A DNA stretch of 64,000 nt, taken from Pseudofabraea citricarpa (Eukaryota > Ascomycota > Leotiomycetes > Helotiales > Dermateaceae). The stretch spans positions 124,001-188,000 of the forward strand of contig JAPWGK010000020.1 of the NCBI GenBank assembly GCA_029641185.1. The letters are read 5' to 3'. Both the position numbers and the translations under genes were made by a program. Under the pieces are notes generated by a model. It worked only from the letters and a program-made list of their open reading frames with translations, was not told the origin of the DNA and ran no database searches. The number at the start of each line of letters is the position of its first letter. Within the stretch, counting starts at the first letter, position 1. Below, in pieces: positions 1 to 11,755 of the stretch.

Positions 1-852
1 ACTGCCGTCTTCCGCAAACTTTATGGTCAAATTGCAAATGGGGTTGCAAATGGGAACTATCAGAGTTATCCCAGGATAGTAGGCGAGACTGGAGGAAAGA
101 ATTTCCATCTCATCCACTCATCTGCAGATGTAGAGAACGCTGCTATCCAAACCGTACGCGGAGCCTTCGAATACCAAGGTCAGAAGTGCAGTGCAACCTC
201 GAGAGTATACGTACCCAAGTCACTTTGGCCACAATTCAAGAACCGGATTGCTGCTGAAACCGAAGCGCTCAAGGTCGGTGTGCCAACTGATCACAGCAAC
301 TTTATCGGACCTGTGATTCATGAGCCCTCGTTCAAGAAGCTTTCGGGCGTCATTGATGCCGCAAAAGACGACAAGGAACTATCTCTTGTTGCAGGAGGCA
401 GTTATGATTCATCCAAAGGTTACTTTATCAACCCGACCGTTTACGAAACCACGAATCCCAACCATAGGCTCCTTTCTACCGAACTCTTCGGTCCAATCCT
501 CACCGTTTATGTCTACGACGATGTTACATCCCCTGTCGAAGCCTTCACATCCATCTGCGAGTTGATCGACACGACATCCGAGTATGCCCTGACAGGCTCC
601 ATCTTCGCCCAGGATCGGGCGGCTATTCGATTTGCAGAAGAGGCACTTCGTAACTCGGCTGGAAATTTTTATATCAACTGCAAGAGCACTGGGGCTGTTG
701 TTGGACAACAACCTTTTGGGGGGGCGAGAGCAAGCGGAACAAATGATAAGGCAGGTAGTTTGAACCTGTTGACTCGATTCGTAAGTGCGAGAAGTATTAA
801 GGAGGAGTTCAACCCTACGCTGAAGGTCGAATACCCTAGCAATGAGGTTTAA
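1..852 (+). CDS. PUT2: Delta-1-pyrroline-5-carboxylate dehydrogenase, C-terminal part (5' end outside window)
   Basis: This mitochondrial aldehyde dehydrogenase oxidises glutamate semialdehyde (P5C) to glutamate in proline catabolism, using NAD+. The frame is open from base 1 and gives 283 residues to the TAA at 850-852, so the start lies upstream of the window. Visible family marks are the general-base glutamate in GETGGKNFH (codon at 85-87) and the catalytic cysteine in GQKCSA (codon at 187-189), followed by the C-terminal signature QQPFGGARASGTNDKAG. The pairing of GETGGKNFH with FEYQGQKCSA is specific to the P5C dehydrogenase branch of the superfamily. No intron is seen in the visible part. 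The fungal names are PUT2 or prnC. Confidence 0.93.
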   Translation, partial: TAVFRKLYGQIANGVANGNYQSYPRIVGETGGKNFHLIHSSADVENAAIQTVRGAFEYQGQKCSATSRVYVPKSLWPQFKNRIAAETEALKVGVPTDHSNFIGPVIHEPSFKKLSGVIDAAKDDKELSLVAGGSYDSSKGYFINPTVYETTNPNHRLLSTELFGPILTVYVYDDVTSPVEAFTSICELIDTTSEYALTGSIFAQDRAAIRFAEEALRNSAGNFYINCKSTGAVVGQQPFGGARASGTNDKAGSLNLLTRFVSARSIKEEFNPTLKVEYPSNEV

Positions 853-3283
853 AAAAAAGATTTGAGATTAAAAATGAAAACCAAAAACAAATTGGAAAAT
901 ATTAGAAAAAGTTAGCCATTTGTAGTAACAATCAAAACCACGAAGTTTATAAATGACGATAAGATTCAAGGAAGAAAGATTGATCAAAGTCTCGAGCATG
1001 GCGATGAATGCTGTGGTAATGAGTAGTTATTTGTTCTAGACACCCACCTCCGTCATATGAATCTAGAACTCTTGTAGCGCGTGTACTAGCCGCTGCTACC
1101 CCGGAAGTACTGTAAGTGCAGAATAATGCGAACGATTCCCTTTAGTATTACACACCAAATAGCCGAAAATCAACCTGTTGGCAAAATTGCTACTTTATTG
1201 TACCAAATATGAATGCGCACTGCTTGGGAAATGAATTCTTAAAAGTTTAAGTTATGAAAATCAGATGCAGGCAATATATTTAAATCAGTATAACTTAAGT
1301 TCGGTTTGAGCGAGTGCCTGTAGGTAGTAGAGCAGGGATAATAAATACCAAACTTCCATGGTGTAGGATAAACCTAGTAACCACAAATACAACCTTCTTT
1401 TTTGATCTTGGATTCCCGTATTAACCTTAAAATAATGGCACAGGGAGTGTGTATATAGCCTTGATACCAATACTTCTAGGTACTCTGATTCGGGATCTCT
1501 AATTTTGACTACGATCTGATTATGATAAGAGAGAAAGTTGCAAGTAGATAAATGAACACATCTGATTCTAGAGCTTGGGACTCTTAATTCCCGTCATGAG
1601 TTATATGCCGTTGTGTCATAAATACTCTCTGACCCCCCCCCCTTAATATCCTAAACCATCCCTCTATGTAGACATATTTGAGAATAAATGATTGGATTTA
1701 TGATGTTACAGTTGGAGCCTTATCATATCATATATAGGTACACGTTAGTGCACAGATAGTAGAGATCCAAGGTTAATAGTATGGGTGACACAAGAAATAG
1801 GGAGGAAATAGCCAGTCGACATTTGAGAGCGTTAGAAAGCCAGGGTTTATACCCGTAGAGCATAAATTCAAGGTATTTAATCATAAAACTGAAAAAAAAT
1901 ATTATACTCAGTGACTTGGTAAGGAGGACGCACGTGTCGCTATTGTTTCTATCTCTATCCTGTAACAATATCTCAAATGCATATCGTGTATAAGTATAAG
2001 CATTGAATACTATTATCTAACAGCTGGCAGTTCCTGCATGATACATATCCTGGGTATGTGAGCGATAACAATACTCGAGCACCCACTCGAGAATATAGTT
2101 TTATTTCCCTAGAGACCCAGACCCTCACTTATCAGACCTTAGAGCGAACCAAGTTGGCACTAGTAACAAACATGGTTGGGAACTAGATTCGAGACTATGT
2201 TTTGACTCTTTGCACCTGCCTGACGCCCAGAACCTTAAGAGATTGAGTTGTGAACTTGTGAGGGTCCGCGGGGAAGGAGTAAAGTAGTTCCCAACCGACT
2301 CGAAAACCATATGAGACGGAAACAAATCCTACCTGGTGTCTTGGATGTTGAGTTCATAAATTAGTTTACCAAACAGTTACTGGAGGCTAAAAACCTTGCG
2401 GTCACTGGTAAGTGGGTGACTCGGACTCGGACGCGTCACCTAACATTACATCAGCAAGAAGTTACATGTAATGAAGACCAATAATTCCGGAACCACCTGT
2501 TTCCCCTTCTCGTTTTTTTTTTCTCAACAAAAGAAACTTAGAAAAAACTCCATTTTACTTAGAACAGGTAAAACCCCTATCCCCTTCGCTTCCCCTTTCT
2601 CTCCTCGCTTCCTACTATACCAACTCCCCGAAGCCGAGAAAGGGTTAAGATTTGCAAGGGAGAAGCTCTCAGGTCCCGAAGTTCATACAATTTCACATAG
2701 GGAATGATATCTCAGATCTAGGAACACTCCCTCTCCTTCCCCGAAGCTACACCGCTGGCCCTCCTAGCTCTATGCTTGTGGCGACTGCAGAAACACTTCT
2801 CTTTTCAATGATCGTAAAATCAGCATCTTGAGCATTGGGGTTTCCATGAACCATCTCAAAACTTCTCCATTGAATCCTTTCTTTAGCCAGGCATTACATG
2901 TTAATCTCTTAATAAATGAATACATTGCTTGACCTGTAGTAAGCTTTCATTACTTGAGAAGAAGGGCCTGGTCCTAAACTACAGCTACAGATGGCACATC
3001 TTAGCTGTCTTGCGGCTCATACATATTTTCTATACATACGACTGAGATCAAGCCTGAGCCATCTGATTTGTGGAAATCACACATACCCTTCTAGAGCCAA
3101 ATGTGCACCTAGAATAGGAAAAATAGCATTTCGGGATGTTAGCACATTTTTGGCCAAACCCTAAAACGTTCATTTCCCTCATCTTATAATCAGAAGTATG
3201 CCACCTCCCATAAGAGTTTCCAGAGACCAGTAATTCAAGTCACTCGTTTTATTTTTCATTTTTCGATACAGTCTCTACTCAAA
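853..3283. other. Gene-poor, AT-rich intergenic stretch
   Basis: Two and a half kilobases with no convincing coding frame on either strand. The DNA is AT-rich with many stops, especially 1100-2100, and carries a C homopolymer near 1632-1642. The open frames here are short and unlike proteins I know. A degraded repeat is possible, but nothing shows this directly. Confidence 0.6.
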
Positions 3284-4623
3284 ATGAGGCTCACACTCCT
3301 TCTCAGTTTCTTTCTGTCTTCTGTGAACTCTTTTTCTGTCGGTCCAGCGGGCAAGCGAGATCTAGTTTGCTATCCTGACCATCCTGTCATCAAAATCTTC
3401 ATATCTACGACTATTGTCACCTATCCGGTCCTCATAAATACCTACATAGCTGTAAATACTATCATCAATATCAATGGAGGTCTGACGATCAATATCAACA
3501 ATGCCCCAACTCAACTTAGTACGACCGTTACAGCTACAACCACTTCTACAGTTACCTCGACCTCGACCGTCACTGGACTAGAGACTGAGTAAGTTGTCCG
3601 TTATACCGTGAATAATAATCCTAGGTCTAATTCAAATATGGTAGCTTGACTACAGACACCGCAACCCCAACACCTTTCCTGCTCTTGGTCGAACCTCTTC
3701 TACTCAAGAAACGTCAAGTTGCTGGTACCTTTATTGGTCCTGGAGGACAAGCCACCGACGATTGCAAAGCTGCATCTGCCTTCACAATCGAATCAGGCAA
3801 ACTGGTCAGCAACGGCGAGATTGTCTCTACTGGCTTCAACTCAACACGCAAGCCATTCGCAGTCTCTCCCGTCACTGGTAGCATCAGCACCCAGTTTGAA
3901 GTATCAGGATCTGTCCTCGAATGGAACAATGATTTGTTCTACAACAATCAAGCATCCTACTGTCTCCTCAACGGCACTGTCGAAGCCATTTTCTCTAGTG
4001 GCGCGTCTCCAGTCGGCTGTTCTCCCGTTTCTCTCAATACTCTCCCAGTCACATCTTGCTTCGGCGCCTCCACCACGACACCGCTTGCGGGCACTGCAAC
4101 AGCTACATCTGCAGGGACGTCTTTGCCTACTACATTTCTCTTACAAGCAGCCAACGCTGGCATTGAAGGACAATATGCCGAGATCTTCTCAGCAAACGAC
4201 ACAGTTGATAGTCTAGTCATCAGCTTTGATGAATCCATCACGAATGCAACAATCTTCTCGATTGACTCGGCAGGTCATCTGCTCGGGCCAAACGGCAGTG
4301 TGGGAAATCAAGACCCGATCGAGGAAGGTGGGCTCTACTACCCACTCTTCCTCAATCCTCCAGCAATCATTGCAAGCAACCCCAACTATACTATTCCAAT
4401 ATGCTCCCTGGCTGATACTGGTTTACTTTCCTGCTCTGAGGTTGACGGACGCGACAAGCTGCAATACTGTCCGGAGGCCGAGATTATCTTCTTGGACACT
4501 AGCATTTACACGAACTGCTCGGCTGTCGAACTTTATGCTGTGGACGTGCCTGTTGCCAAGAGAAACGTCCAACATCGCAAGAGGAAGCCCTGGATGAAGT
4601 CATTGAGACGCTCCCGTCACTGA
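3284..4623 (+). CDS. Secreted fungal protein with Ser/Thr-rich linker and Kex2-like sites
   Basis: Two exons are proposed, 3284-3588 and 3645-4623, joined over a 56-nt intron (GTAAGT donor, CTAAT branch, TAG acceptor), giving 427 aa. The protein begins with a signal peptide (MRLTLLLSFFLSSVNS) followed by a KR dibasic site. A Val/Ile/Thr-rich stretch (about residues 45-95) precedes the junction. Exon 2 opens with LLLKKRQVAG, a second Kex2-type KR site, then a cysteine-containing region with several N-glycosylation sequons, and ends in a very basic tail. The pattern resembles fungal cell-surface or secreted proteins of unknown function (possibly the DUF7908 type, which I cannot confirm). It sits alone between long gene-free stretches. 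The intron is inferred from frame: other AG choices break the frame. Confidence 0.7.
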
Positions 4624-6121
4624 TCTCTGATGATCGATATGGCGAGGTTCTTGCAATCCAGTTTTGGACATCCAAACAACGTCTCGAGGCCACGGTAGAT
4701 ATTTTCTATCTTGTTTTAGACGTAATGCTTTGGAAGAGGAACTGTTTGTATTTAAATCCCTTTAATGAAAGGAGTCCTTCCATTTTACTAGGTGAAATCA
4801 AACCCAAGAGGGCCATAGCTTATGCTGTGATCTTTTTAGGGGGCGAAGGTTAATTGACGTTAGCTCCTTTTGCTCCGAGGTAGCTTTCTGTGTTATAGTA
4901 TTAGCGTTGTGCTAACTACGTCTTCCGAGCTTGAAATTGGTAAGAAAGCAGTTTATGAACTTGTCAATCCGTAGGGTTTAGGCTGCAAGACCGTCAAAAC
5001 TTCCCTAGCTGTCGACATGCATCCGAGATATCTCCTTGCCTGGAAAGGAGATGAGATGAGCGAGATTTCAATCCAAGGGAGGGGAAAGCGAAGACCTGAT
5101 TGATCTTTGATGTCATCTCATATATCCAGTCAAGGAAGTAAGGGAAGAGACAGGCCTTAAGGAAATTCTCGGACAGCAACAGAATAAATTATTATGACCT
5201 CTATATCGTGGATTTGTTGGCCCGCAAAGAAAGAATGGAACTATTCGAACACATCAAAGCAGAAATGCCAGACGGGAAAAAAGGAAAGACAAGAACTCCT
5301 GACTCCTAAAGCTGCAACTGAGGTACTCGCACATTCGCAAACAAAGCGGCAGACCTAATAAAAATATTGCGAAATGCTGTTTTCTCTCCCCTAGCCATCA
5401 TCCAGAGGTTTCACATAAACAATCCATTCTTTCCCATTACGCCCTGACTTGATAATAATCAAAAGCCTCGATTTACTCCCACAAGCACATAACAAATCGA
5501 CAAGATCATTTCCTTCACTTCCTATCTTCCATCTTTCTTTTCGACTCGTTTTCGGTTGGGTATCTGCTCTTCTCGCCGCTCGATTGTTCGTGAACATTAA
5601 AACCGGCCTTTTTGCCTTTTCCAGTCGGCCTGTGCATTGATTACATGAAAAGAATGAAATGCGAGCAGCCTTCTCTAGCTGGCTCAAAGGAGAAACAAAG
5701 GAGACGCTTAAAATTCGCTGCGACACAAATGATTGTATAGTGGTGGTACAAAGGATGGGCTTCTGGCTCGAAAATCATGTTTTCGGCAGATTTCTCCTTA
5801 TTGCCTTGATTGTCCAGTTCCCCGAACTCTTCGGTCTTTCCCTCTGTTTGGAGGACATGCACCTGCGTTATAAATCCAGCCAATGATCGTCTAGTTTCTA
5901 CCTGCCCCGTGGTCCATGAAGGCAATTGCCACACTCGCCGGTGAATATCCAATTCCTTGTCAAACGTACAAAAGTCTGTAGTGGGAGATTTCCTAGCTCA
6001 TCGGAGTGTGACACTTGCCATCACCAACCGCCGAGGAGGCGGGGATGGATGACCACTGGCTGGATTGGTAGGAGAACCTATGCGTCTAACAAAGTCCCAC
6101 AGACGGGATATTGAATTCGTT
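4624..6121. other. Intergenic region between the secreted protein gene and the homeobox gene
   Basis: About 1.5 kb between two converging genes, so it should hold both 3' untranslated regions. The small frames here (for example 5659-5886 plus and 5391-5726 minus) overlap on opposite strands and show no recognisable domain. I see no RNA gene or repeat. Confidence 0.6.
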
Positions 6122-7999
6122 TCATTTCTCAGTAAAGTCCGCTGGGGTACTATTTGAGAATTGAAATGTCTTGCCCTTGGATTGCGGTGATGAACCGGGT
6201 AGAAATCCAACGGGTTGCAAGCCGTCGGGAAATGAAAACTCTAGCTGTCCGCAGGAGTTTGACAGGTATTGAGGCGAGGAATCGTTTTGAAGCAAGAGAT
6301 TGTGGTTAAAATCACCACCGAAGGCTGGAGTAACAGGCTGGCTGATGGAAGCTAGATAGGCTGGAGTTTGCGTGTCTAAAGAGAAATGTGTTGGAAATTC
6401 ATCGTTGGCTGGTGTATAAATTGGGTCGTCAGACATGCCAAACTGCAAATCGTTATTGTGTAGATACCAAGCATTCGGCCCAGGTGTATCTGGAGGTGAA
6501 GCCATGTTGGACTCTCCGTCGGCATTGAAGAATCCCTGTCCCGATCCACTTATCATGAAATTCAGGTTGCTTTCAGGAGACGAGGATGATTCAGTAGTGC
6601 TGCCTCTCATACCGTGCTCCATGGGAGACATTGGTGTTGGAGGAGCAAGGCTGCAATTGAGGGAAGATCCCGCAGTCAAAGAAGGTGGCAATCGGGTCGT
6701 ATGATAGTTGCGATCCATAGCGTCAAAGAATTTCATATCAATGGGGGACCGTTGTGAAGGGCGGACTCCAGCCTTCACTACACGTCCGGTGATGACGGAA
6801 TTGCCAGAAAATGTGCGGCACATAGGACTGGCGCCCGGACTTGCTAGTGGTCGTCGGTAGCTTTCAGCCTGAGATACCGTCCTTGGACCCAATTGAGGGC
6901 GGTTGCGAATTACTTCCATGCCTAGAGCCGCTGGTTTATGTGCGACATTTCTCCGTTTGGCGATATCGGATGGTGGCGGTGGGGATTTGAACTGGCCCGG
7001 GGCCGGGGGAGATTGAGAAGTGCTTCTGGTTTCAGCAGCATCGTGCTTGTACTCAAGAGACTCTAGGTCATCACTTCCCTCAGAACTTTGGCTCTCGGCC
7101 GAGGGTAGAAGCTGGGGAGTAAAGTTGGTCATGACCTGTGGCGAGATGGTAGTAGGCTCAGATGACATGGAATATCCATTGAACATGGTGGGTGTTTCGG
7201 TGGCATCGTTCATCGACTGCACAGAATCGTCGAAGGGTAGGAGAACCGATCCGTCTACGTACATGGCTTCGTTGGTATAACGAGGGAGTAGAGTGGGAGC
7301 TGGGAAGGATGCTCGGTCGCCATTTGGTCCGCTGCGCAGGACTAATGGCCCCCCAAAATTGGGAAGGCCGTCATGCTGCTGGACATAGCCTTCATGAAAT
7401 TCCTGCATCGAAATAGGATGTGCGGCAGCCATCGTTCTCTCGAGTGACTCCATGCTTGCTCCGCTAGGATCGCTGTACTGGGGATTGTATGGTGCTGTTG
7501 CGGGTGGAGGTCCGGTCAACATTGGGTATAAAGGCTGTGTTGACTGGATGGGGAGCATGCCGTTGCTGTCGTAATAGCCAGCCGAGTTGAAAAACTCCGG
7601 AGAATCACCTTCAGAGTATCCCAGAGCTTCCCGAGCCTGGCCCGCTTCATAGGCTTCCTGCTTCTTCTCTTGCTTACGTTTAGCACGTCGATTCTGGAAC
7701 CAGTTGTTAATCCTTGACAAGTCCACGCTCATCTGTTCAGCAAACTGCTTCTTTGTGTTCGTGGTTGGCTTCGGGTTCTTCTGGAATTCACGCTCGAGAA
7801 CTTCGACTTCCTCTTTCCCTAAGCGGGGCTTGGTCTCGTTCTTTTGCACATTTGGCATGGTAATCATCGGTGACTGTCGGTCGTATAGGTGAGACTGCTG
7901 TGGTTCGAAAGGCAATTGATTTGAAGGATGGTGCTGAAGAGATTGATGGTGAGAAAAGTGCTGTTCATATTGAGCAGCATGAAGATAATGGTGATCCAT
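6122..7999 (-). CDS. Homeodomain transcription factor
   Basis: An uninterrupted 625-aa frame. After a His/Gln-rich N-terminus it carries one homeodomain at about residues 55-113. The recognition helix reads INNWFQNRRAKRKQEKK, with the invariant Trp, Phe, Asn and Arg of homeodomains (W at about residue 100), so it should bind DNA in the nucleus. The remaining 500 residues are Ser/Pro/Gln-rich and probably disordered, as in fungal homeobox regulators of conidiation and hyphal growth. I cannot place it in a named orthologue group, so no symbol is given. The gene has an exceptionally long gene-free upstream region (8000-16146) full of tandem repeats, which fits a developmental regulator with a large promoter or long leader. 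Its start ATG is the first in a long open frame. Confidence 0.9.
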   Translation of the reverse strand: MDHHYLHAAQYEQHFSHHQSLQHHPSNQLPFEPQQSHLYDRQSPMITMPNVQKNETKPRLGKEEVEVLEREFQKNPKPTTNTKKQFAEQMSVDLSRINNWFQNRRAKRKQEKKQEAYEAGQAREALGYSEGDSPEFFNSAGYYDSNGMLPIQSTQPLYPMLTGPPPATAPYNPQYSDPSGASMESLERTMAAAHPISMQEFHEGYVQQHDGLPNFGGPLVLRSGPNGDRASFPAPTLLPRYTNEAMYVDGSVLLPFDDSVQSMNDATETPTMFNGYSMSSEPTTISPQVMTNFTPQLLPSAESQSSEGSDDLESLEYKHDAAETRSTSQSPPAPGQFKSPPPPSDIAKRRNVAHKPAALGMEVIRNRPQLGPRTVSQAESYRRPLASPGASPMCRTFSGNSVITGRVVKAGVRPSQRSPIDMKFFDAMDRNYHTTRLPPSLTAGSSLNCSLAPPTPMSPMEHGMRGSTTESSSSPESNLNFMISGSGQGFFNADGESNMASPPDTPGPNAWYLHNNDLQFGMSDDPIYTPANDEFPTHFSLDTQTPAYLASISQPVTPAFGGDFNHNLLLQNDSSPQYLSNSCGQLEFSFPDGLQPVGFLPGSSPQSKGKTFQFSNSTPADFTEK

Positions 8000-9359
8000 A
8001 GTGGAGGGATTTGAAGTATTATATAACCTCCAGGTTCAGCAGAGACGATTAGATTAGGGTGGCCCACTGCCGGGAAGCTGTACAAAGTCCAGAACGAACT
8101 TTGAACTCTGAACGTAGCCGATACCAGGAATGCCACTCGAATGGCTCCGGTAATGGTGCAGAGTCCAAATTGCCTGAGTGAATTAAGCTGACTGTAAGTT
8201 TGGGTTCCAGCTAATTCTAGTCGTGTGCTGCTGATAGTGTAAAGCGATTGTGACGTGTGGAAAATCTCAAGGATAGCACGTGAAAAGAGCTAGGCTGGGC
8301 CGGCTGGAAAAGAATGACTAAAGAGCAAACGGTGTAGTGAATGAGGGTCGATAGTTGGAGGTTGAGGGTGTTGCGCGAAATCAGCGAGAAACGACGGCAG
8401 GCTGGCTATTCGGAGGAAGCTCAGGAAGCGTAGGATTCGGGGCCAACGACCATTAATAAGGTCACGACGACGTTAGACTTAATGACCGGATCGACAGAGG
8501 ATGACCTCAGGATTCGCTGCAGGCAAGGAACAGTGAACGAAGGGAGAGGCTGCAAATAATTCAGAGTCAGAAGGGAGCAAAGGAGGGACGGGGGAGTGGA
8601 GTGTTGAAGTAAAGAAGGGTCGCAGACCTTCACGCTTGATTTTTGGCTGCAGATCTGTGGCTGTAGCTTTTTTGGAACCTGGCCGCACCGCACGCACAGG
8701 GTTTCTGCCAGGAACTGCCGGCGAATGAGCTGTGGTGGGTGGAAGGATGACTGCAATAATACAGCGCAGATATATACGGACAGACGAACACAAGCACCGG
8801 TACAGGCGTGGAGGACACACCGAGCAATGACGATGACGAGGCAATGGATGAGATGAAGGACAAGAAACGTGGGAGTGCTGCCAACGAGTATATAGTCAAG
8901 TAAGCGCGAGATGTTCACTCAGGTCTGGGTTGCCTTGGGGGGTGGTGGTGGTGGAGGGGGGGAAGCTGGCTGCTGGCTGCTGGATGCCGCTGGGGAGCTG
9001 GAAACTTGCTGCTGCTGGATGCTGGATGCTGAAAGCCCTCGCCGTTCTTGTCCAGGACCCTCGACCGACCAGCTCTGGTGGGTGGCTTGGCTTTGTGGTT
9101 CCTGCTAAGATCCAGGTGACTTGGGACACAATTTCAGCGTTCAGCGCGTGCTGGCCGTGCTCTCTGCGTCTCCCTCTCTCTGTTTCTCCTTCTCTCTCTC
9201 TCGCTCTCTTGCGGCGCCCCCTGCTCGTCGTCGCTTTAACACCCGCGATATCTGCAACCCTAGCCCCAGCGACTAAGCCGGCCCCTGTCCTGAGGACGAT
9301 GCACCAATGGGGAGCCCATGATGATGACTTGTCGCTGCACGGAAGCGATAGGGTTGTCG

Positions 9360-9420
9360 GAGTACGGGGGGGTAGCAGGTTGTGGTGGTGGTGGTGGTAG
9401 TGGTGGTAGCAGAGGTTGTA
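9360..9420 (+). repeat. GTG/GGT trinucleotide-rich tract
   Basis: Imperfect GTGGTGGT-type repeats followed by TGGGTTGTGGGTTGTGGG. Low complexity; it creates spurious poly-Thr and poly-Val frames on both strands. Confidence 0.9.
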
Positions 9421-9654
9421 GTTGGTGGGTTCTGGGTTGTGGGTTGTGGGTTGTGAGCCAGATCAACAACTACGCTGTTCCCGGAGGTGTTGGATTTGAG
9501 ATTCCTATGCGGGTAGCAGCTACGGCCGCTGGAGGGACGACTACGGTAAGTGGGTGGACGTGGTTTCTTGGGGGGTGGGCTTTGGTACCTGCTGGGCGTG
9601 CGGCGTGCGGCGTCCAAGCGAGGCGAACGACGTGCGTGCAGGAGGAGGAAGTGG

Positions 9655-9765
9655 TGATGGTGGTGGTAGTGATGGTAGTGGTAGTAGTGGTGGTAGTGGT
9701 GGTGGTAGTGCTGGTACTGGTAGTGGTGGTGGTGGTGGTGGTGGTGGATGTGGTTGTGGATGTGG
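9655..9765 (+). repeat. GGT/GTA trinucleotide-rich microsatellite
   Basis: Over 100 bp of interrupted GGT, AGT and GTG triplets with a pure GGT core near 9724-9747, then TGTGGATG repeats. It encodes poly-Thr/Ser on the minus strand, which I regard as non-coding. Confidence 0.9.
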
Positions 9766-9782
9766 ATGTGGAGGTGTCGGTC

Positions 9783-9822
9783 GTCGTAGTGTCGTAGTGT
9801 CGTAGTGTCGTAGTGTCGTACT
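9783..9822 (+). repeat. Octanucleotide tandem array, unit GTCGTAGT, five copies
   Basis: Four exact GTCGTAGT units at 9783-9814 are followed by a fifth with one change (GTCGTACT). It directly follows the triplet tract. Confidence 0.95.
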
Positions 9823-10244
9823 GTACCTCTAAAGCCCGTCGTCCTAACGCTTTCGTGCTAGTGCTCCCATGCAACACTGCAGCAAGATGGGAGCACTACT
9901 CGGCGGCTGGCACCAGTTCAGGAACAGCAAGGGTCTCTGCTCCAAGATTTATCATTTTCAGCCTGAGAGACGCCCGTCGGCTCTGCAAAAGGAATAGCTG
10001 CTTCCCCTTCGAGGTCCTGTTCTCGAGTCGAGCACCCGATCAACGCTGGTACGACCCTCAATCCCCTCCCCGGAGCTACAGTACGCTGCCAGCATGCAGG
10101 AAGCCTCTTTGGCTCCCACAGACAGCGGTGCAGTGCACAGCGCAAACAAGCAGCGAACAGTAGGCTGGCAGGCTGGCAAGCAACAGAGCTGCAGCACCGA
10201 GAGGAGAGGCAAAGTGAACGAACGCAACACCCGCCCGGCCAACA

Positions 10245-10268
10245 AAAACAACAACAACAACAACAACA
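10245..10268 (+). repeat. AAC microsatellite
   Basis: A run of AAC triplets, about eight units including the edges. Confidence 0.9.
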
Positions 10269-10750
10269 CTTTCTCCATTGCTGGCGGCAGCGCATACATT
10301 GTCATCTTCACTGGCTCTCACTAATTCCCGGGTGATATCATCTCCCATGCAGAGCGAGATGGGATGGGCAGGGCAGCCAGTGAGTCGTAAAAGCAGCACC
10401 TCCAGCATTATGCCATCGCCAGTGTTAGCCTGCACCGTCCGTCATTTGCTTACCGCGCCCGCAGTTGGCAGCAGCACTGCTGAACAAGAGAGTTGGGGGT
10501 CGAGGGGTGTACAGGCTGGTTGACGGGGGCCGGAGGGGAGGGGGGAGGAAGGGGGGGGTGAGAAAAGAGGGTTCAACTGAGCAAGGCTGCTGCAGATGAG
10601 ATGAAATAATGCTCTGTGTTGTACGAACTTCGAGGACAGGACAGGATGCGCGGGGATCTAATTTTATCCCGCCTGCGCTCTGGTAATTGGCCGCGGGCGT
10701 GCAGGATGCAGACCCAGCAGAGGGGACGACCAGGGCAGGAGAGGACCGGG

Positions 10751-10779
10751 CAGCACAGCACAGCACAGCACAGCACAGA
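10751..10779 (+). repeat. Pentanucleotide CAGCA array
   Basis: About five tandem CAGCA units followed by a decayed copy (CAGAACAGC). Confidence 0.9.
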
Positions 10780-11437
10780 ACAGCGCTGAGCGCCGATTCA
10801 GCAGCCATCAACGATCAATCAGGATGACTTCCATGGCGGCATGCATGGCCCCATGGCTCCATCGCCAGTGTGTCTGTCAACCATGGTGTTATTGTAATCA
10901 TCAGCATCATCAGCATCACCACCTCCACCTCCTCCTCCTCCTCCTCCACCACCACCATCCTCACACGAGATGTTGAATTTCCCACACCGGGCAGGAAGAT
11001 GCAGGTCTGGGTGTTGTCTATGCAGCCGTGGGTTTTCGTGGTGTTGATTGGGTATTGTGGCCACTCGGTGATTTGTTTGATTCAAGGAAGCACCAGAGTG
11101 GGGATTCGGCATACGGTACGAGCGACAGAGGAGGAAGAGAGAGAGAGACTGAGCGCGGCGGGCCGTACGAGCGTCGACCAACTCTTCATCGCACCGGCAG
11201 TGGCCGTTCGTGTGATAGGCCAGCTCTGCACAGGGATGGAGCTTCGGGGGCCGGCGCAGGCTTAGGCTGTCGACGGTACAGTACAGTACTGACTGTACTT
11301 TGAAAGTGCTAGGGTGTGTAGGTACTAGGTAGGTGGTAGGTGGTAGGTGGTGTGTGGTGTGTTGTGGTGTGTGGCCTGTGATCTGTGGTCTGTAATCTGT
11401 AATAACTGTGGTCTGTGGTCTGTGGTCGTTGTCGTCC

Positions 11438-11465
11438 GTCTGTCTGTCTGTCTGTCTGTCTGTCT
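11438..11465 (+). repeat. CTGT tetranucleotide array
   Basis: About six to seven CTGT units, preceded by GTGGTCTGTGGTC-type repeats from about 11340 onward. Confidence 0.9.
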
Positions 11466-11719
11466 TGTCTGTCTCTGCCGTAAGCGTGCGCGTGTCATCG
11501 GAATATTCCTTTCTCCGAATGCCTGCCCAGTCCAGTGCCCAGTCCTATGCCCGTGGGGAACCCGTCTCGAGCCCGTCCAGGCGCGTGATACAATTGGGCT
11601 CGGGGCATCGCAGCAGTCATCGGCGCAATCGCACACCTACTGTACAGTGTACCCACCTCCCGTACAATGCCTAAATCCTATCCTATCCCCGCCTATCCTC
11701 TCCCATCCTACGGCATCTT

Positions 11720-11755
11720 ACAGTAGGCACAGTAGGCACAGTAGGCACAGTAGGC
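11720..11755 (+). repeat. 9-bp tandem repeat ACAGTAGGC, four exact copies
   Basis: Four perfect head-to-tail copies of ACAGTAGGC. The unit contains CAGTA, which also occurs in the TACAGTAC words scattered through this region. Confidence 0.95.

Noticed and set aside
853..3283. Degraded transposon
   Set aside because: AT-richness and lack of genes suggested it, but I found no terminal repeats, target duplications or transposase remnants.
9318..9877. Poly-Val and poly-Thr frames on both strands
   Set aside because: They are translations of GTG/GGT repeats.
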